Shown: positions 28,691-38,938 of the stretch, piece after piece
Position numbering within the stretch: position 1 is the stretch's first letter
How the letters are laid out: each line of letters begins with the position of its first letter
Assembly (NCBI RefSeq): GCF_001955655.1
Contig: NZ_MSPW01000013.1
Location: forward strand, 1 to 64,000
Source of the DNA: Viridibacillus arenosi
Lineage (GTDB): Bacteria > Bacillota > Bacilli > Bacillales_A > Planococcaceae
Reading direction: 5' to 3'
DNA: 64,000 nt
Translations under genes and position numbers: made by a program
The notes under the pieces: generated by a model
What the model was told of the DNA's origin: nothing
Seen by the model: only the letters and a program-made list of their open reading frames with translations
The model's database searches: none

Positions 28691-30595
28691 ATGGAATCTA
28701 TAAAACAACAAAAGTACCCGCTAATTGAGAATACGAAAGAACACGCTGAACTAATCGCAGCTCTAGCTTCAGGAGTCTTCATTTTAATTGCTTGGCTACT
28801 AGGTAAAAATGATCTGAACACTTTATCCATACTTGTTTATGTTCTTGCATTTATAATTGGTGGCTTCGCAAAAGCAAAAGAAGGTGTTGAAGAAACAATT
28901 GCTAATAAGGAACTAAATGTAGAATTCCTTATGATTTTAGCAGCAATCGGTTCAGCAATTATTGGTTATTGGACTGAAGGCGCAATTTTAATCTTTATAT
29001 TCGCAGTAAGTGGTGCACTTGAAACATACGCAATGAATAAAAGTCATAAGGAAATTTCAGCACTTATGAATTTACAACCTGAAGAAGCATGGTTAGTAAA
29101 TGAACAAGGAGAACTAACTCGCGTCTCTGTTTCTACTTTAAAAAAAGGTGACCATCTCTTTATTAAACCAGGTGAAAGAGTTCCAGCTGATGGAGTGATT
29201 TTTGAAGGTACTACCGCAATTGATGAGGCTGCTATTAGCGGCGAAGCAATACCTGTTACAAAGCTTGAAGGTGACGAAGTATTTGCAGGGACTGTCAATA
29301 TGAGTGGTGCAGTGACTATGGAAATGACGAAACCAAACTCCGAATCACTATTCCAGAAAATCATTGACCTTGTACAATCTGCTCAAGATGAAAAATCTCC
29401 CTCTCAGCAATTTATTGAACGATTTGAAGGTACTTATGTAAAATTTGTATTAATCGCTGTTTTGCTAATGATGTTCATCCCCCACTTCTTACTTGATTGG
29501 GATTGGACAACTACTTTTTATCGCGCAATGGTATTACTAGTTGTTGCATCACCTTGTGCTCTTGTGGCATCAATAATGCCAGCTACACTTTCGGCCATTT
29601 CTAATGGTGCAAAAAGCGGTATTCTATTTAAAGGTGGCGTTCACTTAGAAAATTTAAGTGTATTAAACGCTATCGCATTTGATAAAACAGGAACACTTAC
29701 ACGAGGTAAACCAATTGTCACTGAGTTTATAGTTCGTGAAGGTATTGATCAACAACACATGCTCTCTATAGTCGCTGGTATTGAATCACAATCCAATCAC
29801 CCACTTGCTCAATCGATTACAGCTTATGCGAAACAACAAGGACTGACATCCTTCCATAAAGCTCAAATTGAAGATGTTCCTGGTTGGGGTATGAAAGCAA
29901 TTGTAGATAACACTTCTTATAAAGTAGGGAAAACTGATTTCGTAGGTCGTGAAGACGCAATGCGTTTTGCTAATGGGGTTGCACTTACATTAGCGGATGA
30001 AGGCAAAACGGTTATTTTCGTACGTGATGAAGAAGGAATTGTTGCCATCGCTGCGATGAAAGATACAGTTCGTGAAGAAGCAAAACGCGCAATTGCTCTT
30101 CTAAAAGAGCTAGGTATTCACACAATTATGTTAACTGGGGATAATGAGAATACCGCTAAAGTAATCGCTAAAGAAGCAGGTGTTGATGCTTATATTGCAG
30201 AGTGTTTGCCTGAAACAAAAGTACAACATATGAAGGATTTAATGGCTAAGTACAAACATGTTGGAATGGTTGGTGACGGTATTAATGATGCACCTGCACT
30301 AGCAACAGCTACTACAGGGATTGCGATGGGTGAAGGAACAGATGTTGCATTAGAGACAGCTGATGTTGTATTAATGAAAAATGACCTTTCTAAAATTGCT
30401 TATGCAATTAAACTGTCGCGTAAAATGCAGAAAACTGTTAAGCAGAATATTGCATTTTCTATTTCAGTCATTGCCTTACTTATTATCTCAAACTTCCTAC
30501 AAGCAGTAGATTTACCTTTAGGTGTTATTGGGCATGAAGGTAGTACAATTCTAGTGATTTTAAACGGTTTGAGACTATTAAATAAAAACATATAA
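28691..30595 (+). CDS. zosA: ZosA-like P1B-type metal-transporting ATPase
   Basis: A 634-residue heavy-metal ATPase. There is no N-terminal CxxC metal-binding domain. The metal-site helix has SPCALVASIMP, which together with the missing N-terminal domain is typical of the Zn/Cd branch. DKTGTLTRGKP carries the phosphorylated Asp, with SNHPLAQSI (HP motif), TGDNENTA and MVGDGINDAPAL. Length and Per-box control match B. subtilis ZosA, a PerR-regulated zinc uptake ATPase for peroxide resistance. Direction of transport cannot be read from sequence; a CadA-like exporter is the alternative. Confidence 0.85.
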   Translation: MESIKQQKYPLIENTKEHAELIAALASGVFILIAWLLGKNDLNTLSILVYVLAFIIGGFAKAKEGVEETIANKELNVEFLMILAAIGSAIIGYWTEGAILIFIFAVSGALETYAMNKSHKEISALMNLQPEEAWLVNEQGELTRVSVSTLKKGDHLFIKPGERVPADGVIFEGTTAIDEAAISGEAIPVTKLEGDEVFAGTVNMSGAVTMEMTKPNSESLFQKIIDLVQSAQDEKSPSQQFIERFEGTYVKFVLIAVLLMMFIPHFLLDWDWTTTFYRAMVLLVVASPCALVASIMPATLSAISNGAKSGILFKGGVHLENLSVLNAIAFDKTGTLTRGKPIVTEFIVREGIDQQHMLSIVAGIESQSNHPLAQSITAYAKQQGLTSFHKAQIEDVPGWGMKAIVDNTSYKVGKTDFVGREDAMRFANGVALTLADEGKTVIFVRDEEGIVAIAAMKDTVREEAKRAIALLKELGIHTIMLTGDNENTAKVIAKEAGVDAYIAECLPETKVQHMKDLMAKYKHVGMVGDGINDAPALATATTGIAMGEGTDVALETADVVLMKNDLSKIAYAIKLSRKMQKTVKQNIAFSISVIALLIISNFLQAVDLPLGVIGHEGSTILVILNGLRLLNKNI

Positions 30596-30632
30596 AAAAA
30601 GAGAGTGACCATTTAAGGTCACTCTTTTTTTC
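30594..30632. terminator. bidirectional terminator
   Basis: AGAGTGACC/GGTCACTCT stem (30602-30625) with A and T tracts on both sides, shared by the convergent zosA-like and BrkB-like genes. Confidence 0.92.
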
Positions 30633-31560
30633 GTACTTCCAATATTTCTAGTCTATTTTGCATAATGGCATTAATTTGTCCACTGGCCATTAAAATCATG
30701 CCTGTGAAATATAACCATAACATTAATATGATAATTCCCCCGATACTACCATACGTTGCAGAGTAATTCGCAAAATTACTAATATAGTAAGAAAATCCGT
30801 AAGATAATACTATCCATGCAACCGTCGCAACAGCCGAACCGAGTAATACACTGCGTAAATACAACTTTATATTAGGTACAATCCAATACATTGTCGTTAA
30901 TACTGTGAAAATCAATAGTGGCGGTATGATCGAACGAATGCTATTCCATATCTTTAAGAAATCTACTGCTAATCCAAAGTAAGAGAATAGTATAACACCG
31001 ATTTGTCTACCAAAGACCGATAGTAGCAATGCCACAATGATTAATCCAACTAATAAAAATGTGAAAATAACAGACACAAATCTCGCTATGATGAAGGGCC
31101 TTGTTTCGTTTTTATCATATGAACGGTTTATAGATTTGATCAACGCATCTACACCTTTAGATGCTGACCAAATCGTACCAATGATACCTATCGACAATAA
31201 TCCACCATTCCTATTTTCTAAAACTTCACTAATTGTCCCATTTATCAATGAGTACACTTGATCAGGTAAAATGGCATTCAAAAACAAATAAATTTGATCT
31301 GGATCAATATTTAAAAACGGCAGTAATGTCACTAAAAAAATGAGTAATGGGAAAAAAGATAATAGGAAGAAATACGCTAATTGCGCACTAAAGCCTGAAA
31401 TGTCTCCATCTTTTATCCTTTGTATAAACTCCATCATAAAACCTTTAGATGTCGTTATATCATTAACTCTCCCATCCTTACCCTTTTTCTCTATTTGCAT
31501 CATCTTCATCTTATCAAATACTGTTGAAGACTTTAAATCATCACGATTGTTTCTACTCAT
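30619..31560 (-). CDS. YihY/BrkB-family membrane protein
   Basis: A 313-residue protein with six hydrophobic spans after a 40-residue charged N-terminus. The family core is GFSAQLAYFFLLSFFPLLIF and YGSIGGIIILMLWLYFTGMI. Once misnamed RNase BN; members are integral membrane proteins of unsettled function. GGGGGAGAGATCA precedes ATG. The YtxH-like gene lies 23 bp upstream in the same direction, so an operon is likely. Confidence 0.88.
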   Translation of the reverse strand: MSRNNRDDLKSSTVFDKMKMMQIEKKGKDGRVNDITTSKGFMMEFIQRIKDGDISGFSAQLAYFFLLSFFPLLIFLVTLLPFLNIDPDQIYLFLNAILPDQVYSLINGTISEVLENRNGGLLSIGIIGTIWSASKGVDALIKSINRSYDKNETRPFIIARFVSVIFTFLLVGLIIVALLLSVFGRQIGVILFSYFGLAVDFLKIWNSIRSIIPPLLIFTVLTTMYWIVPNIKLYLRSVLLGSAVATVAWIVLSYGFSYYISNFANYSATYGSIGGIIILMLWLYFTGMILMASGQINAIMQNRLEILEVRKKE

Positions 31561-31583
31561 TGATCTCTCCCCCTTTGTTCAGA

Positions 31584-31940
31584 TCAAAGATGAATTATGT
31601 TAGGATCTTCCTCTTCCTCTTTTTCTGTTGAAGATACAAATGCATTTTTAGTATCCGCTAGTAGATTTTTCACTTGTGGTGTATATGTTCTAATCTCATC
31701 AACTTTTTCCATTAAATAATCTTTTTCTGTTGAAAATGAATCGTATAAAGTTTGATACTTTTCCACTTTATTTTGTACTTTTTCCACGAATTCATCGCGA
31801 TTCTTTGCATAGTATTTAACATCACTTGAAATACTTTTCGCTTTTCTACACGTGCTCTCACGAGTACTCCTATCCAACATACTAATTGCTGCTCCAGCAA
31901 TTGCACCAATTGCGATTCCTACAAATAACTTATTCGACAT
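31584..31940 (-). CDS. YtxH-domain protein
   Basis: A 118-residue protein with one N-terminal membrane segment containing small residues (LFVGIAIGAIAGAAISML) and a long coiled, charged tail. YtxH-type proteins are small general-stress-associated membrane proteins of unknown function. AAGGAGGAATTTATA precedes ATG. Probably first gene of a unit with the BrkB-like gene. Confidence 0.75.
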   Translation of the reverse strand: MSNKLFVGIAIGAIAGAAISMLDRSTRESTCRKAKSISSDVKYYAKNRDEFVEKVQNKVEKYQTLYDSFSTEKDYLMEKVDEIRTYTPQVKNLLADTKNAFVSSTEKEEEEDPNIIHL

Positions 31941-32148
31941 TATAAATTCCTCCTTGCATTTAATCCCTTTGAAATAGTATGCCCTTATACTTTAACAATA
32001 AAACTAAAGTGATGGCTATACAATGTAATCTCTTTAAAAAATATTTCTTGACTTATAGACAGAAAATTAAGAATAATAGTATGTAGTAGGGAAATTAATA
32101 GAAATAGGAGGAATGTTTTACAAAAAGTGGATGAGGAGGAATTGTTGA

Positions 32149-33488
32149 ATGGATAAGTTAAATGAGATTTTAGGATCAATATCAGGCGTACTATGGGGAA
32201 TCCCCTTAATCGTCCTAATTGTCGGTTCAGGGATTTATCTCACTATTCGAGTGGGTGTGTTACAACTTAGACTATTACCAACAGCTCTTAGACTCGTATT
32301 CTCTAAAAAACATGCAACAGATGCTGAAGGCGATATTTCACAATTCCAAGCTTTAACAACAGCACTTGCTGCTACAGTTGGTACCGGTAATATCGTTGGT
32401 GGATGTGGTTCTCTGCATTCTTTGGTATGGCAACCAAGTATAGTGAGGCTATTTTAGCAGTTCGCTTCCGCGTAAAAGATTCCAAGGGGCAAATGGCTGG
32501 TGGACCGATGTACTATCTTGAGCATGGTCTTAAACAGAAATGGCTAGCTGTATTATTCGCATTATTTGGTGTTTTAGCTTCATTTGGTATCGGAAATGGT
32601 ACACAATCTAACTCAGTTGCCGGGGTTGTAAATTCTACTTTTAAAATTGATCCATGGATTACTGGTATTATTTTAACTATTTTTGTTGGCCTTGTTATTT
32701 TAGGTGGAATTCAATCTATTGGTAAAGTAACTGCAGTTTTTGTTCCAGTTATGGCTATTTTTTATTTAGCTTCTGGGTTAATCATTATTATTATGAATAT
32801 TACTGCTGTACCTGAAGCATTTATGACAATTATTAAAATGGCATTCTCTGGAGAAGCTGCTGCAGGTGGAGCAATTGGTGCAGCAATTCGCTATGGTGTT
32901 GCTCGAGGAGTATTCTCTAATGAAGCTGGTCTAGGCTCTGCTCCAATAGCTGCTGCTGCTGCGAAAACAGATTTACCTGGACGACAAGCACTTATTTCAA
33001 TGACACAAGTTTTCTTTGATACATTCTTAATCTGCTCAATTACTGGCTTAACTATCGTTATGTCCGGTGTTTATACAAATCCAAAACTAGAAGCAAATGC
33101 ACTAACAACTCAAGCATTTGGTCACTTCTTAGGTAGTTGGGGACCAATTGTTGTAGCAATCGGGTTAATTTTCTTTGCTTCTTCAACTATTTTAGGATGG
33201 GCATATTATGGTGAAAAATGCTTCCAGTACTTATTTAAAAATCCGTTTGCTCTTTTAGTTTATCGTATTATTTTCGTAGCTTTCGTATTTATCGGTGCAA
33301 CTATTCCACTTAATATCGTTTGGACATTCTCTGATGTTGCAAATGGCTTAATGGCCATTCCAAACTTAATCGGTCTTATTGGCCTATCAGGGATAGTTGT
33401 TTTTGAAACAAAACGTATTAAAGAAAAGCTAAAAGAAGAGAAAAAAGAAAAATTAAATAACAAAGCTGAGCAATCTGCAAAAGCTTAA
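32149..33488 (+). pseudogene. sodium:alanine symporter (AGCS), disrupted by internal deletion
   Basis: Residues 1-95 of an AGCS amino-acid/Na+ symporter are read in one frame to ATVGTGNIVG, after which the frame runs out of homology and stops at 32457. The rest resumes in another frame at MWFSAFFGMATKY (32403) and continues to the normal C-terminus. Between them roughly 15 codons are replaced by two bases near 32400. The lost piece is the glycine-rich segment ending in FWMW that defines the family. The loss is not a multiple of three, so no full transporter is made. The second part has no ribosome site. Confidence 0.88.
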
Positions 33489-33559
33489 TCAATTTTTAAT
33501 TGACATTCAATACATTGCATGAAATGATACTATGTATGTAACGAAAGGTAGGGAATCCT

Positions 33560-33784
33560 ATGAATTTAACTGAACCCTCTACTGAGAATGTCATCTATAT
33601 GATTGATATGATCAAAGATAAACTTCGTATGGTTAATGCCGACGCAATGAAACCAGAGCATTTTGATACCGAGCAATACGAGGACCTTGTCTATCTTTAT
33701 GAAATGGTAATGAAACGTGATGCATTTAGCCCAAGTGAAATGCAAGCAATTGTAAGTGAGTTAGGCTCACTCCGAAAATCATAA
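33560..33784 (+). CDS. DUF1128 (UPF0435, YfkK-like) small protein
   Basis: A 74-residue helical acidic protein with the family core [20 protein letters not shown] and [31 protein letters not shown] precedes the ATG. Widely conserved in Bacillales; no known function. Confidence 0.85.
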   Translation: MNLTEPSTENVIYMIDMIKDKLRMVNADAMKPEHFDTEQYEDLVYLYEMVMKRDAFSPSEMQAIVSELGSLRKS

Positions 33785-33832
33785 AAAAGCTAGGAACAGC
33801 CATAATGTAACGGCTATGTTCCTAGCTTTTTT
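33783..33832. terminator. bidirectional terminator
   Basis: Long stem AAAAAGCTAGGAACA...TGTTCCTAGCTTTTTT with an inner GCC/GGC pair, between the DUF1128 gene and psuG. Confidence 0.92.
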
Positions 33833-33839
33833 CATCCAA

Positions 33840-34748
33840 TTATTTATTTAAAGCTACAGCAATTTTAGAACCTATTACAGCATTATGTTTTACTAATGCG
33901 ATATTAGCTACTAAGCTCTTGCCCTCTGTTAATTCTTTCACTTTACCTAATAAGAATGGAGTTACTTTTTTACCACTAATACCATTTTCTTTAGCTTCTT
34001 GCAATGCTGTTTCAATGATGTTAGTGATGAATTCATGATCCATTGCATCAGCTTCTGGAATTGGATTAGCAATTACTGCTCCACCCTTAAGTCCAAGATC
34101 CCATTTTGCACGTAATGTTTCTGCTACCGTTTCAGGGTTATCTGCACGGAAGTTTACAGCGAAATCACTTTCACGTGTATAGAATGCTGGTACTAAGTCT
34201 GTTTCATAACCGATTACTGGAACACCCTTTGTTTCAAGGTACTCTAATGTCAATCCGATATCTAGAATAGATTTTGCACCCGCACATACTACAGCTACAT
34301 TTGTTTGTGAAAGTTCTTCTAAGTCAGCTGAAATATCCATTGTTGTTTCAGCGCCACGGTGAACACCACCGATACCACCTGTTACGAACATTTCGATGCC
34401 AGCTAATTCTGCACAGATCATTGTTGCAGCCACTGTAGTAGCACCTTTTTGTTTTGTTGCTAGTAAATAAGCAAGGTCACGACGAGATGTTTTTGCAACG
34501 TCTGGTGAGTTACCTAGTACTTCTAACTCTTCATCAGAAAGACCGATTTTGATTTTACCATCTAAAATAGCAATTGTTGCTGGTACTGCACCGTTATCGC
34601 GGATGATTTGTTCTACTTCACGTGCTGTAACAACGTTTTGTGGATATGGCATACCATGTGAAATGATTGTAGATTCTAACGCTACGATTGGTAGCCCTTT
34701 TTCTTGTGCAGCTTTTACTTCTTCTGAGAATGATAAATATTGTTTCAT
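33840..34748 (-). CDS. psuG: Pseudouridine-5'-phosphate glycosidase PsuG
   Basis: A 302-residue enzyme that reversibly splits pseudouridine 5'-phosphate into uracil and ribose 5-phosphate. Typical features are [20 protein letters not shown] near the start, [29 protein letters not shown] (split here as TTVAATMI and [10 protein letters not shown]) and [27 protein letters not shown] precedes ATG. It lies 3 bp after the kinase gene, forming the two-step pathway. Confidence 0.94.
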   Translation of the reverse strand: MKQYLSFSEEVKAAQEKGLPIVALESTIISHGMPYPQNVVTAREVEQIIRDNGAVPATIAILDGKIKIGLSDEELEVLGNSPDVAKTSRRDLAYLLATKQKGATTVAATMICAELAGIEMFVTGGIGGVHRGAETTMDISADLEELSQTNVAVVCAGAKSILDIGLTLEYLETKGVPVIGYETDLVPAFYTRESDFAVNFRADNPETVAETLRAKWDLGLKGGAVIANPIPEADAMDHEFITNIIETALQEAKENGISGKKVTPFLLGKVKELTEGKSLVANIALVKHNAVIGSKIAVALNK

Positions 34749-34751
34749 GAA

Positions 34752-35843
34752 TTATTCCTCCAGCTCATTTTTTAGTTTATTTGCAGATAACTCTGGTCTT
34801 ACTGTAAATGCACTTTGTAAAGTTTTTGCTGCGTTCATCAAACCATTTTGAATATTTTCAGCGAAAGGTTCTTGTAGAATCCAACTATGTAGCAATGCTC
34901 CTACAAAAGCATCTCCAGCACCAGTCACATCTTCAACATGATCAATTTGAATTGCAGCATAGCTCTTCACAGGCAAATCTTTAGACGCTGCGTAGACGCC
35001 TTTACTGCCTGCTGTAATAACAACATTTTCTGCACCTTTTTCCAATAAAGCTTGTACTGCTTTTTTCCAGTCTTCCTCTGAGGTAATCGTACTATCCAAA
35101 TACGTTTCTGCTTCATCGCGATTACAGATAAACCATGTTACGCCATTTAAATCTTTTGGCATACGATCCATCTTCGGTGACGATACTGGAATTAATACAA
35201 ATGGAATTTGTCTAACCAATGCAAGTTCTTTAATACTCTCGATTGTTTCTTTAGGACAATTCAAATCCATAACGATACATGCTGCATTTGACATCGTTGC
35301 CTCGTGCTTCATCAGCAACTCTGGTACTAATAGATCATACACATCCATATTCGCTACAGCTAAAAGCATTTCTCCTTGCTCATCTAAAACTGCCGTATAA
35401 GAGCCAGTTGAAGCGCTTTGGAATTGTTCTACGTTAGAAACATTCATATAGCTTGCTGAAGCTTCTTTAATAGCATTCCAATCTGAATCCTTGCCTGCAC
35501 CTGTTAAAAGTGAAACATGGTGTCCTAGGCGCCCTAAATTTTCAGCAATGTTTCGAGTTACACCACCGATACTTTGTGTAACGGCAGCTGGATTAGAGGT
35601 TCCCAACTGAGCTTTACCTTTAATATGAAACTTACGGTCCATATTAGCTCCACCGATACAAATTACTTCATTTTCTTCCGGCAATATATACGCCCTCCCG
35701 ACAATTTTACCTTGACGTGTTAACCCTGAGATAATATTCGCTAAAGCGGGTCTAGACATATTTAACTCTTCGGCCATTTCTTGTTGGGACAAAAAAGGGT
35801 TTTGGCGAATAAGCTTTAGGATCATTAACTCTTTTTCATTCAT
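34752..35843 (-). CDS. psuK: PfkB-family pseudouridine kinase with N-terminal winged-helix domain
   Basis: A 363-residue fusion. Residues 1-60 are a winged helix (FLSQQEMAEELNMSRPALAN) and 65-360 a PfkB sugar/nucleoside kinase with ICIGGANMDRKF and the catalytic GAGDAF (VTGAGDAFVGALL). It phosphorylates pseudouridine for PsuG. The ATG at 35843 follows AAGGGTGATGAC; a 29-codon upstream extension through poly-Phe is spurious. The DNA-binding part suggests the kinase may regulate its own operon, which is inference. No nucleoside transporter is adjacent. Confidence 0.9.
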   Translation of the reverse strand: MNEKELMILKLIRQNPFLSQQEMAEELNMSRPALANIISGLTRQGKIVGRAYILPEENEVICIGGANMDRKFHIKGKAQLGTSNPAAVTQSIGGVTRNIAENLGRLGHHVSLLTGAGKDSDWNAIKEASASYMNVSNVEQFQSASTGSYTAVLDEQGEMLLAVANMDVYDLLVPELLMKHEATMSNAACIVMDLNCPKETIESIKELALVRQIPFVLIPVSSPKMDRMPKDLNGVTWFICNRDEAETYLDSTITSEEDWKKAVQALLEKGAENVVITAGSKGVYAASKDLPVKSYAAIQIDHVEDVTGAGDAFVGALLHSWILQEPFAENIQNGLMNAAKTLQSAFTVRPELSANKLKNELEE

Positions 35844-35897
35844 GTCATCACCCTTATTACTTTTGTTTAGATTATAAACTTTTGTTTTTATAATGTC

Positions 35898-35940
35898 AAA
35901 AAAAAAAAAAAAACGATATGTAAAATACATATCGTTTTTT
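35898..35940. terminator. bidirectional terminator with a 16-A tract
   Basis: AAAACGATATGTA/TACATATCGTTTT stem flanked by 16 consecutive A on one side and TTTTTT on the other. It ends motB on the minus strand and lies in the psuK upstream region. The homopolymer may vary in length. Confidence 0.85.
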
Positions 35941-35941
35941 C

Positions 35942-36733
35942 TTATTCTGATTTTGCTGATGTTTCTTTTTCGTTTGTATTTGTATCTTCTTTTTTCACTA
36001 AAGGCTGAATAAGTACTTCTACACGTCTATTTTTCGCACGACCTTCATCTGTCTTATTAGATGCAACAGGTTCATTTTCCCCATATCCTTTTGCACTAAA
36101 AAATGCTGGATCAAGTTTAACATTTTCATCTACAACTAATTTCAAGAAATTAACTGCACGCATAACACTTAGCTCCCAATTCGAAGCAAATTCTGCATTG
36201 TTCATTGGTACATCATCTGTATAACCTGTAATAATTACATGACGTGGTGGATCGAATACAAGTAACTTGGATAATTCTTTCGCAATATTTTGATATTCAT
36301 CTTTTACATTAGCTTTACCTGGATCAAAGAGAATACTATCACGAATTGTTACGAGTAATCCTTCATCTGTCAGCTTTGTTGCGAATTGCTTTTCAAGCTC
36401 ATTCACAGCAATAAATTCATCTACATTCCCTTTTATCTGTGATAAGGCTTCTTGATCTTCTAAATATGCTGAGTTGCTATCTTTTTCAGTACTTTCTGGT
36501 TTTTGTGGTTCAACTGGTGAGGGCTGCTCAAATACGCCCTCACCTGAATCGAAAATAGAGCTAAAAACTGTAGAAAGCTGTTGCATTTTTTGTACATCGA
36601 CAGTACTAGAAGCAAATAAGACAATAAAGAGCGCTAATAATAATGTTAGGATATCGGCATATGGAATTAGCCAAGATTCATCTGTATGTTCTTCATGCTT
36701 TTTTCTTCTTTTAGATCTCTTTGCCAAGGCCAC
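35942..36733 (-). CDS. motB: Flagellar motor stator protein MotB
   Basis: A 263-residue stator subunit with a basic N-terminus, one membrane span carrying the ion-binding Asp (SWLIPYADILTLLLALFIVL), a Ser/Pro/Glu linker and an OmpA-like peptidoglycan-binding domain (about 130-245; SNWELSVMRAVNFLKL and GYGENEPVASNKTDEGRAKNRR in part). It starts with GTG and overlaps motA by 23 bp. Works with MotA to drive the flagellum. Confidence 0.92.
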   Translation of the reverse strand: MALAKRSKRRKKHEEHTDESWLIPYADILTLLLALFIVLFASSTVDVQKMQQLSTVFSSIFDSGEGVFEQPSPVEPQKPESTEKDSNSAYLEDQEALSQIKGNVDEFIAVNELEKQFATKLTDEGLLVTIRDSILFDPGKANVKDEYQNIAKELSKLLVFDPPRHVIITGYTDDVPMNNAEFASNWELSVMRAVNFLKLVVDENVKLDPAFFSAKGYGENEPVASNKTDEGRAKNRRVEVLIQPLVKKEDTNTNEKETSAKSE

Positions 36734-37514
36734 TCGCCCCGCTTTCGTCCATTATTTGAGAGCGATCTTCTTTGGTTAAATAAGATGCCAATTTCTGTTC
36801 GATTACGCGAGGAGCTTCACCTTCTAGAACCGATAAAATACCTTCAATCATCATTGTTTTTTGACGAATTTCTTGGCTAGATTTACGTTTTAACTTATTT
36901 GCAAATGGATGCCATAATACATATCCTGTGAAGATACCTAGAAGTGTCGCTACGAACGCTGCTGAAATAGCATGTCCCAATTTTTCAATATCGTTTAAAT
37001 CTCTTAGTGCTGCGATAAGACCAATTACTGCACCAAGTACCCCTAAAGTTGGGGCATATGTACCTGCTTGTGAGAAAATCAAAGCTCCACTTGCATGGCG
37101 ATCTTCCATCGCTTCCACTTCTTCATTTAAGACGTCGCGGATATAATCTGCATTTTGACCATCAATAGCCAAAGTCAATCCATTTTTCAAAAATGGATCA
37201 TCAATTTCCGATACTTTACTTTCAAGTGCAAGTAGCCCTTCACGACGAGCTAAATCTGCCCATTGCGAAAACATTTTAATAATCTCTACATCACTTACTA
37301 ACTTTTGCTCCTTGAAGATAAGACCAAACAGCTTAGGTATACGTTTTAGTTCATTCTTAGGAAATGCGATCGTAATCGCTGCGATCGTACCGAAGATGAT
37401 AATAAGTATCGCTGCTGGATTCAGTAATGCATCAGGAGTAACACCTTTAAAATACATTCCTGCTAATAGCGAAACAAAAGCTATTATTAAACCAATAATC
37501 GATGATAAATCCAT
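36711..37514 (-). CDS. motA: Flagellar motor stator protein MotA
   Basis: A 267-residue stator protein with four membrane spans and a large cytoplasmic loop that includes the charged rotor-contact residues (RREGLLALESKVSEI). The proline-containing GTYAPTLGVLGAVIGLIAAL is the third span. GGGGGTACTAAA precedes ATG. MotAB is encoded alone, away from other flagellar genes, as in B. subtilis. H+ rather than Na+ coupling is likely from MotB-type sequence, but not proven. Confidence 0.92.
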   Translation of the reverse strand: MDLSSIIGLIIAFVSLLAGMYFKGVTPDALLNPAAILIIIFGTIAAITIAFPKNELKRIPKLFGLIFKEQKLVSDVEIIKMFSQWADLARREGLLALESKVSEIDDPFLKNGLTLAIDGQNADYIRDVLNEEVEAMEDRHASGALIFSQAGTYAPTLGVLGAVIGLIAALRDLNDIEKLGHAISAAFVATLLGIFTGYVLWHPFANKLKRKSSQEIRQKTMMIEGILSVLEGEAPRVIEQKLASYLTKEDRSQIMDESGASGLGKEI

Positions 37515-37705
37515 TTTAGTACCCCCAAAATCGTCATTCTTTTTTTTATTTCGGTTTATATTTCATTATTTTAATAATCTATTGTAAACAATAGAAGATA
37601 TTTGCTGAAATTTCGTGAAAAGGACAAAATTATGGTCCTTCACTTTTTCTTTTATAATCTTTCAAAAATTGTTACAATTAACTTAAATTAAGGAGGAATG
37701 TCGTC

Positions 37706-38938
37706 ATGATTTCATTCAATGAGAAATTAGATCGTTATGCTGAACTTGCTGTTAAAATAGGTGTCAACATCCAACCCAATCAATTTCTTTACATCAGCAC
37801 TTCTACTGATAATGTAGAGTTAGTCCGCTTAATTACTAAAAAAGCTTATGAAGCTGGCGCTAAACAAGTATTTGTTGATTTCGCAGATGATCAAATTAAC
37901 CGTTTACGTTATGAGTTAGCTCCCGCAGACTCTTTTGACTTTTACCCACATTGGAAAACGGAAGAACGCAATTGGTTAGCAGAACAAGGTGCTGCTTTCA
38001 TAAGCATTGTTTCCCAAAGTCCAGATTTACTAGCGGGGATTGAATCTAGCCGTATCTCTGCATTCCAAAAAGCTACCGGTAAAGCCTTGAGTAAATATAG
38101 AGAATATGCACAATCTGATAAAATTAGTTGGAATGTTATTGCAGCATCTTCTAAAGATTGGGCTGCCAAAGTTTTCCCTGAACTACCTCAAGACCAACAA
38201 GTTGAGCAACTTTGGAACGCAATTTTCAAAGCTGTAAGAGTCGATGTAGCAGATCCAATCCAAGCCTGGAAAACACTTGATGAATCACTACACGATAAAG
38301 TATCCTATTTAAACGAAAAAAAATACCATAAATTGCATTACCGTGCACCTGGAACAGACCTTACAATCGAGCTTCCTAAAAACCATTTATGGTGTGGTGG
38401 CGGAAGTGTCAATGTGAATGGTAAAGAGTTTATGGCTAACATGCCTACAGAAGAAGTCTTTACTGCACCTTTTAAAACCGGCGTTAACGGTTTTGTTTCT
38501 AGTACTAAACCATTAAGCTATGGTGGCAATATTATTGATCAATTTAAAATTACCTTTGAAAATGGTCGAATCGTGGACGTATCTGCTGAGCAAGGTGAGG
38601 AAGTACTTAAACAACTTGTAGCTACTGACGAAGGTTCACATTATTTAGGTGAAGTTGCTTTAGTTCCACACAATTCACCTATTTCGCAATCGGGTCTATT
38701 ATTCTATAACACACTGTTTGACGAAAATGCTTCCAACCATTTAGCTATTGGTAGTGCTTACGCATTCAACATAGAAGGTGGTAAAACCATGTCCCGTGAA
38801 GATATTGCCGAGAACGGCTTAAACCAAAGTCTAACACATGTAGATTTTATGATTGGTTCTGACAAGATGGATATAGACGGTATTACAGAAGATAACAACG
38901 TAGAACCAATATTCCGCCAAGGAAGCTGGGCATTTTAA
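37706..38938 (+). CDS. M29-family aminopeptidase (AmpS/PepS type), copy 1
   Basis: A 410-residue metallo-aminopeptidase. Conserved metal-site elements are visible: NMPTEEVFTAPFK (Glu), AEQGEEVLKQLVATDEG, YLGEVALVP (Glu), FYNTLFDENASNHLAIGSAY (Glu and His) and VDFMIGSDKMDIDG (Asp). It removes N-terminal residues from peptides in the cytoplasm. AAGGAGGAATGTCGTC precedes ATG. A second copy is at 49267-50496, clearly related but divergent. Confidence 0.92.
   Translation: MISFNEKLDRYAELAVKIGVNIQPNQFLYISTSTDNVELVRLITKKAYEAGAKQVFVDFADDQINRLRYELAPADSFDFYPHWKTEERNWLAEQGAAFISIVSQSPDLLAGIESSRISAFQKATGKALSKYREYAQSDKISWNVIAASSKDWAAKVFPELPQDQQVEQLWNAIFKAVRVDVADPIQAWKTLDESLHDKVSYLNEKKYHKLHYRAPGTDLTIELPKNHLWCGGGSVNVNGKEFMANMPTEEVFTAPFKTGVNGFVSSTKPLSYGGNIIDQFKITFENGRIVDVSAEQGEEVLKQLVATDEGSHYLGEVALVPHNSPISQSGLLFYNTLFDENASNHLAIGSAYAFNIEGGKTMSREDIAENGLNQSLTHVDFMIGSDKMDIDGITEDNNVEPIFRQGSWAF

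Noticed and set aside
32102-32148. 11-codon leader peptide before the broken symporter (MFYKKWMRRNC)
   Set aside because: It has a ribosome site, but there is no attenuator structure and the downstream gene is dead, so a function is not supported.
35898-35913. 16-A homopolymer as a phase-variation switch
   Set aside because: It forms one side of a bidirectional terminator and lies outside coding sequence; no promoter spacing depends on it visibly.
35942-37514. Sodium-type MotPS stator
   Set aside because: There is no ccpA neighbour and the MotB-type N-terminus and length fit MotAB better; coupling ion remains unproven.
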